Source: an uncultured bacterium
GTDB taxonomy: Bacteria; Patescibacteriota; Minisyncoccia; Phycocordibacterales; UBA9973
Direction: 5' to 3'
Assembly: GCA_903907175.1 (NCBI GenBank)
Contig: CAIVNB010000047.1
Location: 1-23,823, forward strand
Length of the DNA: 23,823 nt
Part shown: positions 7,541 to 14,194 of the stretch, one piece after another
Layout of the letters: the number at the start of each line of letters is the position of its first letter
Position numbering within the stretch: position 1 is the stretch's first letter
The notes under the pieces: generated by a model
Databases searched by the model: none
Seen by the model: only the letters and a program-made list of their open reading frames with translations
What the model was told of the DNA's origin: nothing
Program-made: the position numbers and the translations under genes

Positions 7541-7798
7541 ATGGCAAAGTTAAAAATTACAATTATCGGGAAAGACAAAATTGCTTATGAAGGGGAGGGA
7601 GAGGCTCTCTTTGTGCCTACGCAAACTGGGATAATCGAAGTTTTGCCGAATCACACTCAGCTTGTGTCTGCGTTGTCATCTGGTGAGCTAATTTTAAAAA
7701 CTGGAACTGAAGACAAAAAATTTAAAGTCTCTGGTGGAGTTCTTGAAGTTCGTCCCGAAAGTCATGTTGTAATCCTGACTGATTTAATAAAAGAATAA
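7541..7798 (+). CDS. atpC: F1Fo ATP synthase subunit epsilon, beta-sandwich domain only
   Basis: Rotor foot that joins gamma to the c-ring. The 85 residues correspond to the N-terminal beta-sandwich domain: ITIIGKDKIAYEGEGEALFVPTQTGIIEVLPNHTQLVSAL includes the family's G-x-I-x-VLPNHxxLVxxL pattern. The protein stops where most bacteria continue with a two-helix C-terminal domain of about 45-50 residues, the part that inhibits ATP hydrolysis. It starts 4 nt after atpD and ends the operon, directly before a terminator. Confidence 0.9.
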   Translation: MAKLKITIIGKDKIAYEGEGEALFVPTQTGIIEVLPNHTQLVSALSSGELILKTGTEDKKFKVSGGVLEVRPESHVVILTDLIKE

Positions 7799-7804
7799 AA
7801 AGAA

Positions 7805-7831
7805 AAACCGTCCGAAAGGGCGGTTTTTTTA
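7805..7831 (+). terminator. Rho-independent terminator of the ATP synthase operon
   Basis: ACCGTCC-GAAA-GGGCGGT gives a 7-bp stem (one G-U pair) with a GNRA loop, followed by an uninterrupted run of eight T. It lies 6 nt after the atpC stop. This is the strongest terminator in the window. Confidence 0.9.
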
Positions 7832-7878
7832 TTATCTTGTAATTTATTATAAATATGTTAATATAAAAATAAATATTT

Positions 7879-7940
7879 AGCCCTTTGTAAAGAAGGTTTT
7901 TTTGTTAATTTAGTTGTCTGATTTGAGAGTCTCAAGGGCT
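7879..7940 (+). other. Possible structured leader upstream of the 109-aa membrane protein gene
   Basis: The 158-nt gap 7832-7989 holds no gene. AGCCC (7879-7883) can pair with GGGCT (7936-7940), and TTGAG (7923-7927) with CTCAA (7931-7935), so the second helix would stack directly under the first, enclosing a 39-nt A/T-rich loop. A run of four T follows. AT-rich sequence before 7879 could supply a -10. Hand-folded and tentative. Confidence 0.3.
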
Positions 7941-7989
7941 TTTAGATTAGATAATTAAGTTAATAAACGAACAATTAAAAAACAAGCTT

Positions 7990-8319
7990 ATGAAAAGTAA
8001 TTCTGTCACAATGGTAAAAAGGTCTGAGAGTATTGTCAAAGGCCTTGGATTTCTCTGTACGGCCCTGTCAGCCATTTTTATGTCATTTGCTTATGTGACA
8101 TACAAAATGCACACACTGATCGGGGGATTTTTTACTGTCTTTGGCTCAGTGTTTTTAATTATTGCACTGGGGATTCTTTTTCTAAGTCTCCGTGATTACT
8201 TAATCTCAATCAACTCAAAGATTAAAGGAATGATTATAATTCCAATATTCTGGCTTACGGTTTTCGCGGGAGCTTGGTTTCTCTTATTTTATGAGATGAT
8301 AAGGATTATCCCTAAATGA
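7990..8319 (+). CDS. Small three-helix membrane protein of unknown function
   Basis: 109 residues. I do not recognise a family. It shows a short basic N-terminus and three hydrophobic segments (about 16-38, 42-67 and 78-104) with a charged, Arg/Asp-containing loop between the second and third. An alternative start is the Met at residue 8. The gene is a separate unit: the atpC terminator lies 160 nt upstream, and its own terminator lies 13 nt downstream. It ends in TGA, one of the few TGA stops here, supporting the standard code. Unlike several neighbours it has no -10 box at the start codon and so probably carries a real 5' leader. Confidence 0.65.
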   Translation: MKSNSVTMVKRSESIVKGLGFLCTALSAIFMSFAYVTYKMHTLIGGFFTVFGSVFLIIALGILFLSLRDYLISINSKIKGMIIIPIFWLTVFAGAWFLLFYEMIRIIPK

Positions 8320-8331
8320 TTTAATTAGGAA

Positions 8332-8375
8332 AAACCCAATGATTCGTCTTTTGATGATTTATTGGGTTTTTTTAT
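8332..8375 (+). terminator. Rho-independent terminator after the small membrane protein gene
   Basis: AAACCCAAT (8332-8340) pairs perfectly with ATTGGGTTT (8361-8369), with an inner stem TCGTC/GATGA (one G-U) around a TTTT loop, and a T-rich tail continues to about 8373. The T tract overlaps the expected -35 position of the rsmI promoter. Confidence 0.85.
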
Positions 8376-8387
8376 TTATTAATATTC

Positions 8388-8396
8388 TGATATACT
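8388..8396 (+). promoter_or_regulatory. Extended -10 promoter of rsmI (leaderless)
   Basis: TGA-TATACT ends at 8396. The ATG of rsmI begins at 8403, 6 nt later, so the RNA should begin at the start codon. No -35 is evident, since the upstream bases belong to the preceding terminator. Confidence 0.6.
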
Positions 8397-8402
8397 CATT
8401 TT

Positions 8403-9077
8403 ATGTCTAAATTTTACGTAGTGGCGACACCAATCGGCAATATGGGAGATATCACATACCGCGCAATAGAAACCTTAAAAGAAGTTGATTTGATATTGTG
8501 CGAAGATACCAGAATGACTAAAAGGTTGCTTGATAAATATGCAATTAACAAACCAACCATGAGCTATCATGCTCAAAGTAAACTATCAAAAACAGATAAA
8601 ATTTTTGAACTCTTAGAATGGGGGAAGAATTTAGCATTAGTTTCAGACGCAGGGACTCCAGGTATCTCAGATCCAGGAGCAATGCTTGTATCGCAAATAA
8701 AAGAAAAATTTAAAGATGAAGTAGAAATAATCCCAATTCCTGGAGCAACAGCTTTAGTCACAGCACTTTCTGCCTCAGGTTTACCAACTCACGAATTTAC
8801 TTTTCTTGGTTTTTTACCACATAAAAAAGGAAGAGAAACTTTATTTAAAGAAATATCTCTCTCAAAAAGGACAATGGTTTTTTATGAGTCACCTCATAGG
8901 ATTTTAAAAACATTAGAATCTTTGCAAAAATTTTGTCCGAATAAAAAAGTTTGTATTGCAAGAGAACTTACAAAAATATATGAAGAATTTAAAACAGGGA
9001 ATCCGGCTGAAGTTTTAGAATATCTAATAAAAAATCCAGTAAAACAAAAAGGCGAATTTACAGTTTTAGTTTCATAA
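8403..9077 (+). CDS. rsmI: 16S rRNA 2'-O-ribose C1402 methyltransferase RsmI
   Basis: SAM-dependent enzyme of the tetrapyrrole-methylase fold that methylates the ribose of C1402 in the ribosomal decoding centre. Diagnostic segments are ATPIGNMGDIT (8-18), CEDTRMTKRLL (33-43), SDAGTPGISDPG (81-92), PGATALVTALSASGLP (113-128) and FLGFLPHKKGRE (134-145). At 224 residues it is shorter than the roughly 280 of typical RsmI: the catalytic fold is complete but the C-terminal extension is absent. It is a single-gene unit with its own promoter and a terminator 5 nt after the stop. Confidence 0.95.
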   Translation: MSKFYVVATPIGNMGDITYRAIETLKEVDLILCEDTRMTKRLLDKYAINKPTMSYHAQSKLSKTDKIFELLEWGKNLALVSDAGTPGISDPGAMLVSQIKEKFKDEVEIIPIPGATALVTALSASGLPTHEFTFLGFLPHKKGRETLFKEISLSKRTMVFYESPHRILKTLESLQKFCPNKKVCIARELTKIYEEFKTGNPAEVLEYLIKNPVKQKGEFTVLVS

Positions 9078-9082
9078 AAAAT

Positions 9083-9109
9083 AAGCCCTCATTTCTGAAG
9101 GCTTTTTTT
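9083..9109. terminator. Bidirectional terminator between rsmI and the convergent orphan gene
   Basis: AAGCC and GGCTT close a hairpin with an inner TCA/TGA pairing, followed by seven T on the plus strand. On the minus strand the same hairpin is followed by ATTTTTT, so it can end both converging transcripts. Confidence 0.8.
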
Positions 9110-9131
9110 GTACAAGTATTAACGTAGGAAT

Positions 9132-9518
9132 TTAATTGGTGCCCGTAGCTTTAAGTTCATAGTTGGTAGGTTCAATTTCTGGCCAACATGGTTCAATTGA
9201 TTGAGTTTTTTCCTGTTTCTGTAAAAATTCAATAACTTTTCTAGAATTTGGTGTTTCATCTTCTAATATCAGAAAATTTATTCTGTTTGTTTTGAGAAGA
9301 CTTATTACTTCTCCTGTAGAACTAAACCTTTCTGAGTTTTCAACATGTGGTAGATTTTTGCCAACAACGATAACAAAATCGTAATGCCTTGTCATCTTTT
9401 CATGAAGCCTTGACATTGTTTGGCAGATCCCTGTTGCTATGCCTTTACCTTCTAAGATGTCTTTACACCACTTTGTTTCACAAAGATTTGGATAAACTAA
9501 TAAACATGTTTTTTTCAT
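9132..9518 (-). CDS. Orphan 128-aa protein, possible small Rossmann/receiver-like fold
   Basis: I do not recognise a family. The sequence alternates strand-like and helix-like stretches: CLLVYPNL (5-12), DFVIVVGKNLPH (47-58), STGEVISLLK (67-76), FLILEDETPNSRKVIEFLQK (82-101). This resembles a small alpha/beta domain such as a response-regulator receiver, but the usual acidic pocket and phospho-Asp arrangement are not clear. Five cysteines are scattered (5, 13, 18, 32, 110). There are no membrane segments. It is transcribed toward rsmI, downstream of priA but separated from it by a 277-nt gap with terminator-like hairpins. A plus-strand open frame at 9389-9676 overlaps it; I consider that one spurious because it crosses the terminators and has no recognisable features. 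Confidence 0.6.
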   Translation of the reverse strand: MKKTCLLVYPNLCETKWCKDILEGKGIATGICQTMSRLHEKMTRHYDFVIVVGKNLPHVENSERFSSTGEVISLLKTNRINFLILEDETPNSRKVIEFLQKQEKTQSIEPCWPEIEPTNYELKATGTN

Positions 9519-9586
9519 GGCATTTGGGTTTTTGGTTAATACTTATTTATTTACTAACAATATTTTTTCAAAGAACTAATCTAAAA

Positions 9587-9610
9587 CAAAAAAATCGGCA
9601 TTTCTTGCCG
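9587..9610 (-). terminator. Minus-strand rho-independent terminator in the priA-orphan gene gap
   Basis: On the minus strand CGGCA-AGAAA-TGCCG is followed by A and seven T. A second, weaker hairpin (GGCTTT-ATTA-AAAGCC with a bulge, about 9664-9682) followed by GGTTTTTG lies just upstream in the same direction. Either can end priA transcription or the candidate short transcript described here. Confidence 0.7.
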
Positions 9611-9742
9611 GTTCTTGTTGGTGTTTTAGAGTTTTTTATGTCTGCTAAACTTTATCAACAAAAACCGGGCTTTTAATAAAGCCGATAATAATAGTAATGA
9701 CACCATTATTTTGTTTTTGCTGGTAATTTGTGGACATACCTA
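9587..9742 (-). ncRNA. Candidate small transcript between priA and the orphan gene
   Basis: A minus-strand extended -10 (TGT-TATACT, 9756-9748) and the terminator at 9610-9587 bracket about 155 nt with no long reading frame. Inside is a 26-codon ORF (ATG 9706 to TAA 9626) beginning MVSLLLLSALLK and ending in a basic tail, so the unit could be a small RNA, a hydrophobic micropeptide mRNA, or a 5' leader. This is inference from signals alone. Confidence 0.3.
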
Positions 9743-9747
9743 CTCAT

Positions 9748-9756
9748 AGTATAACA
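9748..9756 (-). promoter_or_regulatory. Minus-strand extended -10 element in the priA downstream gap
   Basis: TGT-TATACT read leftward, with predicted start near 9741. It is flanked by an inverted pair, TTGTGGA (9728-9734) and TCCACAA (9784-9790). The right-hand copy is part of a perfect DnaA-box-like TTATCCACA. Confidence 0.4.
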
Positions 9757-9780
9757 TAAATAAAAACAAACAAAAACAAA

Positions 9781-9789
9781 TTATCCACA
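9781..9789 (+). promoter_or_regulatory. DnaA-box-like nonamer
   Basis: TTATCCACA matches the classic DnaA box. A weaker inverted copy (ATGTCCACA on the minus strand, 7 of 9) lies at about 9729-9737. One perfect nonamer can occur by chance in a window of this size and AT content, and no cluster or AT-rich unwinding element accompanies it, so this is not evidence for an origin. Confidence 0.25.
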
Positions 9790-9795
9790 ATTTTT

Positions 9796-11778
9796 TTAAA
9801 GTAGATCCTCAGGGTCTATGTTTATGGAAAAATTCAATGGTAGAGAAGTTAGTTTTTCAAAAAGATTTTGATCTATATTAGAATTAGTTGAAAGTTCTGG
9901 TAGAGACCATTTTTTAAATTCTAGTTTTATTAGTGCGTTGGTAGAGTATTTACCTTTTTCTTTTGCAATAAATCCGCTAAAGATTTCAGGGCTATATTCC
10001 TTCAATAGCTCTTGAAGGATTCTTTTTGCATTTATTGTTTTTTCTCTATCTCCTAAATGAGTAATTTTAATAAAACGTGCATATGGCGGATACTTGAGTT
10101 CTTTTCTGTCCTGTAATTCTTCTCGAACGAAAGAAAGTAAGTTTTCAGTTGTAATAGCCTTGATTGCTCTGTCATCATTGTTTTTTGTTTCTATTATGAG
10201 TTTCTTTTCAGTTTTGCTAATTATTGAAATTATGAGTTGAATGATTCTTTCTCCCATTCTAAAATTTGGGATACTCCAAAGTGAATCAAGGGAAGCTATG
10301 AGAGATAATGGAACCTTATTTTTAAGATAAAAGAATGTCATTTCCGTTCCAATAAGTATGGCCCCATGACATTCTTCAAAATTATCTATTATTTTTTTTG
10401 CCTCAGTATTTGTTTTGGCTGATTCTTTGTCTAATTTAAATATTTTAACCCCGGGTAAGTTTTGTTTTATTTCTTCATGTATTGTGTCGGTGCCTATTCC
10501 CAAAGGCATTAAATTCCAGCTTTTGCAATTTGAACAAGTGGTTTCTGGATTAATCTCTTTTTTACATCTATTACAACTAAACATTCTTTTTTTACCATCA
10601 CGAGATAAATAAAGTACAAGTGGAGCAGAGCATTTTTCACACATTACTGGCTCATTGCAATCTCGACAAACTGTAAGAGTCGCTAGGCCTTTTCTAAGTG
10701 AGAAAATAAAGACATTTTCTTTGTTTAAAATAGCATTTTTTATATCTCTTATGCTTTCATTTTTTAATACTTTAAATTTTTCTTTTTTTTCTGAATTTAT
10801 ATTTGGAATAGCAATCTCCTTATTTATTATTTTTATTTCTCCATCGAAATTTGTTCTATAAGATAGGGGGTGCACTTCACCAAAATTATCTAATCCAATT
10901 CTAGCTATTGTTTCATATTGTAATAAAAAATCTCCAAAGATTAATTTAGCATTTACTTTTGAGGCAAAAATTTCTACATATTTTCGTAAGTCAAAATTTG
11001 GTTTTGCCATCATTCTATAAGCATTTGAATTTTCGTGTTCCAATATTATTGTTTCTAAGTCTTTGCGTGGTACGGAGAGATAAGGCGCCGTACCTATTAT
11101 AAGTATTGGGTGGGTCGATGACATTATTTGTTCTATTTTTTTTAGTTGTTTTTTGGGGCTGAAACCTCCGTGAATTGAAACAACAAAGCCTTCTATGCCT
11201 TTTTCAAGGAACTGAGAAAATTCTTCAATATATTTTTCTGTTGGTAATACTATAAAAATGGATTTTTTTTGAGCAAAAGATCCACGAATTAATGTTTTAT
11301 AAAAAGAAATTCTGTCTTCGAATTGTGCTTGAAAAAGTAATTTTTCTGCTTTTATATTCTTTGGAGTTTGATTTTTTATTGAAGAGGATTCTTGCTCTTC
11401 TTTAGGTGTGATATTTTGAATAGAGAATTTTGATATTTTGTCATATTCTTCTCTTAATATCGCAGGCATTAAAGCGACCATGGAATTGTTATTTTTTGAT
11501 ACGAAATATTTTCCAGTTAAAAATACAGATTCAATGAATTCTTTTAAGAACATTGATCTTTCTTTTACTTCTATTATTTTTTTTAAATTAAATTGTAAAT
11601 TTTTTATATCAGATTTTATGTTAGTTGCGTCACTAATTGACGTCACTAATCCTAAGATTTTACGATTACGTATTGGAACATTAACGACATCTCCGATATT
11701 AATTTCTGATGCTGTAAAATATGTTAATTCCTCTTTTAGAAATCCTCTTTTTAGGGGTATTATGGTCACAATTTTCAT
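9796..11778 (-). CDS. priA: PriA-like primosomal protein N' with degenerate ATPase motifs
   Basis: Replication-restart protein that recognises stalled forks. The 660-residue protein keeps the PriA layout: N-terminal DNA-binding region (1-110), helicase-like region, and eight zinc-binding cysteines (371, 374, 380, 383, 402, 405, 415, 418). It also keeps the C-terminal segments YPPYARFIKITHLG (563-576) and INIDPEDLL (652-660, usually IDVDPxxLL). The ATPase motifs are lost. Where GxTGSGKTEVY is expected stands FQAQFEDRISFY (149-160). The DEEH box is LEHE (247-250 region). The GTQMI-KGHDFP and QVAGRAGR segments are GTEMTFFYLKN (477-487) and QLIISIISKTEKK (514-526). A helicase-inactive PriA is known in Actinobacteria. 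The ATG has a -10 box 6 nt upstream and faces mreB. Confidence 0.9.
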   Translation of the reverse strand: MKIVTIIPLKRGFLKEELTYFTASEINIGDVVNVPIRNRKILGLVTSISDATNIKSDIKNLQFNLKKIIEVKERSMFLKEFIESVFLTGKYFVSKNNNSMVALMPAILREEYDKISKFSIQNITPKEEQESSSIKNQTPKNIKAEKLLFQAQFEDRISFYKTLIRGSFAQKKSIFIVLPTEKYIEEFSQFLEKGIEGFVVSIHGGFSPKKQLKKIEQIMSSTHPILIIGTAPYLSVPRKDLETIILEHENSNAYRMMAKPNFDLRKYVEIFASKVNAKLIFGDFLLQYETIARIGLDNFGEVHPLSYRTNFDGEIKIINKEIAIPNINSEKKEKFKVLKNESIRDIKNAILNKENVFIFSLRKGLATLTVCRDCNEPVMCEKCSAPLVLYLSRDGKKRMFSCNRCKKEINPETTCSNCKSWNLMPLGIGTDTIHEEIKQNLPGVKIFKLDKESAKTNTEAKKIIDNFEECHGAILIGTEMTFFYLKNKVPLSLIASLDSLWSIPNFRMGERIIQLIISIISKTEKKLIIETKNNDDRAIKAITTENLLSFVREELQDRKELKYPPYARFIKITHLGDREKTINAKRILQELLKEYSPEIFSGFIAKEKGKYSTNALIKLEFKKWSLPELSTNSNIDQNLFEKLTSLPLNFSINIDPEDLL

Positions 11779-11784
11779 CTTTCT

Positions 11785-11793
11785 ATTTTAGCA
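11785..11793 (-). promoter_or_regulatory. Extended -10 promoter of priA (leaderless)
   Basis: On the minus strand TGC-TAAAAT is followed by AGAAAG and the ATG at 11778, giving the same 6-nt spacing as dnaB, trpS, rsmI and rpmG. It sits in the 38-bp gap shared with mreB, where the mreB -35 region would overlap this -10 box. Confidence 0.55.
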
Positions 11794-11800
11794 TGACTTA

Positions 11801-11809
11801 TGATATATT
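11801..11809 (+). promoter_or_regulatory. Extended -10 promoter of mreB (leaderless)
   Basis: TGA-TATATT ends at 11809. The ATG at 11817 follows after 7 nt. The spacing supports both this promoter and the choice of the 11817 start for mreB. Confidence 0.5.
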
Positions 11810-11816
11810 TACTTAT

Positions 11817-12830
11817 ATGGGAATTTTTTCAAAAAAATTAGGGATAGATTTAGGGACAGCCAATACCCTTGTTTTCTTGCCTGGAAAGGGCATCGTTTTG
11901 AACGAGCCTTCTGTGGTAGCGGTTTCTGAACAGGATAATAAAATCTTGGCTATAGGTTTTGAAGCAAAAGATATGATTGGAAAAACGCCAGAATCTATTA
12001 TTACTTATTGCCCAATGAAAGATGGAGTTATTGCTGACTATCGTGTGACAGAAGCGATGCTTCGTTATTTTATAAATAAAGCAATGGGGAAGTTTAATCT
12101 TTTTAAGCCTGATGTGATGATATCAGTACCAGCTGGAGTGACTTCCACAGAAAGAAGGGCTGTCATAGAAGCAGCTATTCGAGCAGGAGCTAAAAATGCT
12201 TATGTTGTAAAAGAGCCGATTTTGGCAGCGATAGGAGCAGGAATACCAATTTATGAATCAAAAGGATATATGATTGTAGATATTGGAGGAGGAACCACTG
12301 ACGTAGCAGTTATTTCACTTGGCGGGATTGTTGCATCTACTTCGGTAAAGTGTGCTGGAAATAAAATTGACCAAGCAATAGCTGATTATATTAAAAAGAC
12401 TTTTAACTTAGCTATTGGAGATAGGACTGCCGAAGAAGTAAAAATAAAAATTGGTGCAGCAATTCAACTTGAAGAAGAACTTCGCGTTACCATAAAGGGA
12501 AGAGATTTTATACAAGGACTGCCCCGCTCTGTTCAGGTTGGAACAAATGAAATAGTAAAGGCAATTGATGCAGAATTAAAACAAATAGTAAAAGCAATAA
12601 AAAATGTATTACAAGAAACTCCTCCAGAGCTTGCATCTGATATTATCGATCATGGCATTATCATGACAGGGGGTTCATCTATGTTGAGGAATCTTACAGA
12701 TTTGGTTTATAGAAAGACAGGAGTGAAAGCAACACTTGCCGAAGATGCTTTGTTTTGTGTTGCTAAAGGAACTGGGATTGCGCTTGAACACTTAGATGTA
12801 TATAAAAAGACAGTAATTAGCAAAAAATAA
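11817..12830 (+). CDS. mreB: Rod-shape determining actin homologue MreB
   Basis: Membrane-associated actin-like ATPase that organises cell-wall synthesis. The 337-residue protein starts MGIFSKKLGIDLGTANT; the phosphate-1 loop is DLGTANT, the phosphate-2 loop DIGGGTTDVAVISLGG follows at about 160-175, and the adenosine motif is TGGSSMLRNL near 285-294. The N-terminal MGIFSKK is an expected short amphipathic/membrane segment. The frame is also open further upstream, to an ATG at 11721, but that stretch lies inside priA on the other strand and is absent from the family, so I start at 11817. It is followed by a hairpin and the delta-prime-like gene. Confidence 0.95.
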   Translation: MGIFSKKLGIDLGTANTLVFLPGKGIVLNEPSVVAVSEQDNKILAIGFEAKDMIGKTPESIITYCPMKDGVIADYRVTEAMLRYFINKAMGKFNLFKPDVMISVPAGVTSTERRAVIEAAIRAGAKNAYVVKEPILAAIGAGIPIYESKGYMIVDIGGGTTDVAVISLGGIVASTSVKCAGNKIDQAIADYIKKTFNLAIGDRTAEEVKIKIGAAIQLEEELRVTIKGRDFIQGLPRSVQVGTNEIVKAIDAELKQIVKAIKNVLQETPPELASDIIDHGIIMTGGSSMLRNLTDLVYRKTGVKATLAEDALFCVAKGTGIALEHLDVYKKTVISKK

Positions 12831-12836
12831 AAGTCC

Positions 12837-12873
12837 TAGACACTAGGAAACTGACTAAAACCTAGAGTGTCTA
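12837..12873 (+). other. Hairpin in the mreB-delta-prime gap
   Basis: TAGACACTAGG (12837-12847) pairs with CCTAGAGTGTCTA (12861-12873): 11 bp interrupted by a two-base bulge, with a 13-nt loop. No T run follows, so it is not a standard terminator. It lies 6 nt before the next ATG and may affect translation or mRNA processing. The core CCTAGACACTAGG is itself nearly palindromic. Confidence 0.45.
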
Positions 12874-12879
12874 AAGCCT

Positions 12880-13620
12880 ATGATTAAAGATCATTTAGAT
12901 AAAAACAATTTACATCATGCGTATTTAATTGAGGGGAAAAAAGAAGATATTTTACCTCCAGTTGTGGAATTTATAGAAAGTATTGGAGTAAAAATAGAAG
13001 GTAATCCAGATTTTAATCAAATTACTCTTGATTCTTTTAAAATTGACGATGCTCGAAACTTGAAATCCCAAAGCATAGAGAAAGGAATTTCAAAAAACAA
13101 AAAAGTTTTTGTAATTTCGGTAAATAATTTTCTTATTGAAGCTCAAAATACTTTGCTAAAAATGTTTGAAGAGCCGATAGACAACACTATTTTTTTCTTA
13201 ATAGTTCCAGATACTGCGATTATTTTACCGACCTTATTATCTAGGTTCTATTTAATCAAAATAAAAAGCGATGGAGGAGATGAGCTAAAACAAGCAGAAG
13301 AATTTTTAAAGATGTCTTTAAATGATAGGATTTTGTTTGTAAAAGATTTGGTAAAAAAAGCAGATGAAGACAACTTTCCTGCACAGGCAGAAGAAGATTT
13401 TGAAGCCTTTTCACAAGAATCAAATCGTTCGAAAGCAATCAAATTTTTAAATGCACTTGAGGTTGTTTTGCATAAAAAAATTTTTGTAGAAAAGCTTTAT
13501 TTAAATGAAGATACTGATTTTTTTAACCAAATATTAAAAGTAAGAGTTTACCTTTCTCAGCCTGGATCGTCGATAAAAAGTCTTATGGAGTCTGTAGCTT
13601 TGGCGATACCAAAATTATAA
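12880..13620 (+). CDS. holB: DNA polymerase III clamp-loader subunit delta-prime-like protein
   Basis: AAA+ subunit of the complex that loads the beta sliding clamp. The 246-residue protein opens with the family-like LHHAYLIEG (11-19). Its most diagnostic part is SVNNFLIEAQNTLLKMFEEPIDNTIFFLIVPDTAIILPTLLSRF (about 80-123): the box with A-x-N-x-LLK-x-EEP and the sensor-1 LLSR(C/F). There is no Walker A lysine and no zinc-finger cysteines, so it is probably a structural, non-hydrolysing subunit, as delta-prime often is. It is shorter than E. coli HolB (334). It follows mreB by 49 nt and precedes frr, which has its own promoter. Confidence 0.8.
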   Translation: MIKDHLDKNNLHHAYLIEGKKEDILPPVVEFIESIGVKIEGNPDFNQITLDSFKIDDARNLKSQSIEKGISKNKKVFVISVNNFLIEAQNTLLKMFEEPIDNTIFFLIVPDTAIILPTLLSRFYLIKIKSDGGDELKQAEEFLKMSLNDRILFVKDLVKKADEDNFPAQAEEDFEAFSQESNRSKAIKFLNALEVVLHKKIFVEKLYLNEDTDFFNQILKVRVYLSQPGSSIKSLMESVALAIPKL

Positions 13621-13624
13621 AATG

Positions 13625-13633
13625 TGATATAAT
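13625..13633 (+). promoter_or_regulatory. Extended -10 promoter of frr
   Basis: TGA-TATAAT is a perfect extended -10. The frr ATG at 13642 lies 8 nt after it, so the leader would be zero to two nucleotides. The whole gap between the previous stop and this gene is only 21 nt. Confidence 0.6.
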
Positions 13634-13641
13634 ATAAAAAT

Positions 13642-14193
13642 ATGCAATATAATTTTTCAAATTTTAAAATTGGTTTAAAGAAAGTAGAAGAGTTTTTAGG
13701 CAAAGAATATAGTCAGCTTTCAACAGGTAGGGCTTCAGTTATGGTACTTGATGGTGTTTCAATAGAGACTTATGGTTCTTATCAATCTATCAAAAATGTC
13801 TCTTCTATTTCTGTTGAAGATCCAAAAACTTTAAGAGTTGCTCCTTGGGATAAAAATCAAATAAAAGCAATCGAAAAAGCAATTACTGTTGCAGATTTAG
13901 GATTGTCTGTTGCAACTGACGAATTGGGTCTTAGAGTTATTTTTCCACAACTCACTACTGAAACAAGACAAAAATTAGTAAAAGTCTTAAAAGAGAAGTT
14001 AGAAGAAGGGAGAATAACGGTAAGAAAAGAAAGAGGTGATGTTTGGGAAGAAATTCAAAAACAAGAACGTGATGGCAAAATGACAGAGGATGAAAAGATG
14101 CGAGCCAAAGATGAATTACAAAAAATTATAGATGAAACAAATAAAAATTTGGAAGTACTTTTCGAGAAGAAAGAGAAAGAGGTAATGGGCTAA
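13642..14193 (+). CDS. frr: Ribosome recycling factor
   Basis: Splits post-termination ribosomes together with EF-G. The 183-residue length is normal. Family segments are LSTGRASVMVLDGVSIETYGS (about 26-46), VAPWDKNQIKAIEKAI (about 71-86), LTTETRQKLVKVLKE (about 104-118), and the C-terminal coiled-coil helix with ERGDVWEEIQKQERDGKMTEDE (about 130-151). It ends 1 nt before rseP, a common neighbour in bacteria. Confidence 0.97.
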   Translation: MQYNFSNFKIGLKKVEEFLGKEYSQLSTGRASVMVLDGVSIETYGSYQSIKNVSSISVEDPKTLRVAPWDKNQIKAIEKAITVADLGLSVATDELGLRVIFPQLTTETRQKLVKVLKEKLEEGRITVRKERGDVWEEIQKQERDGKMTEDEKMRAKDELQKIIDETNKNLEVLFEKKEKEVMG

Positions 14194-14194
14194 T

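Noticed and set aside
9389..9676. 95-codon plus-strand ORF overlapping the orphan gene
   Set aside because: It runs through the minus-strand terminator hairpins and half of it is antisense to the better supported 128-aa gene.
9781..9789. Replication origin suggested by a DnaA box
   Set aside because: Only one perfect box, no cluster, no AT-rich unwinding region and no dnaA or dnaN nearby.
11721..11816. Upstream extension of mreB to an earlier ATG
   Set aside because: The extra 32 residues lie within priA on the other strand and have no counterpart in MreB; the -10 box at 11804-11809 supports the start at 11817.
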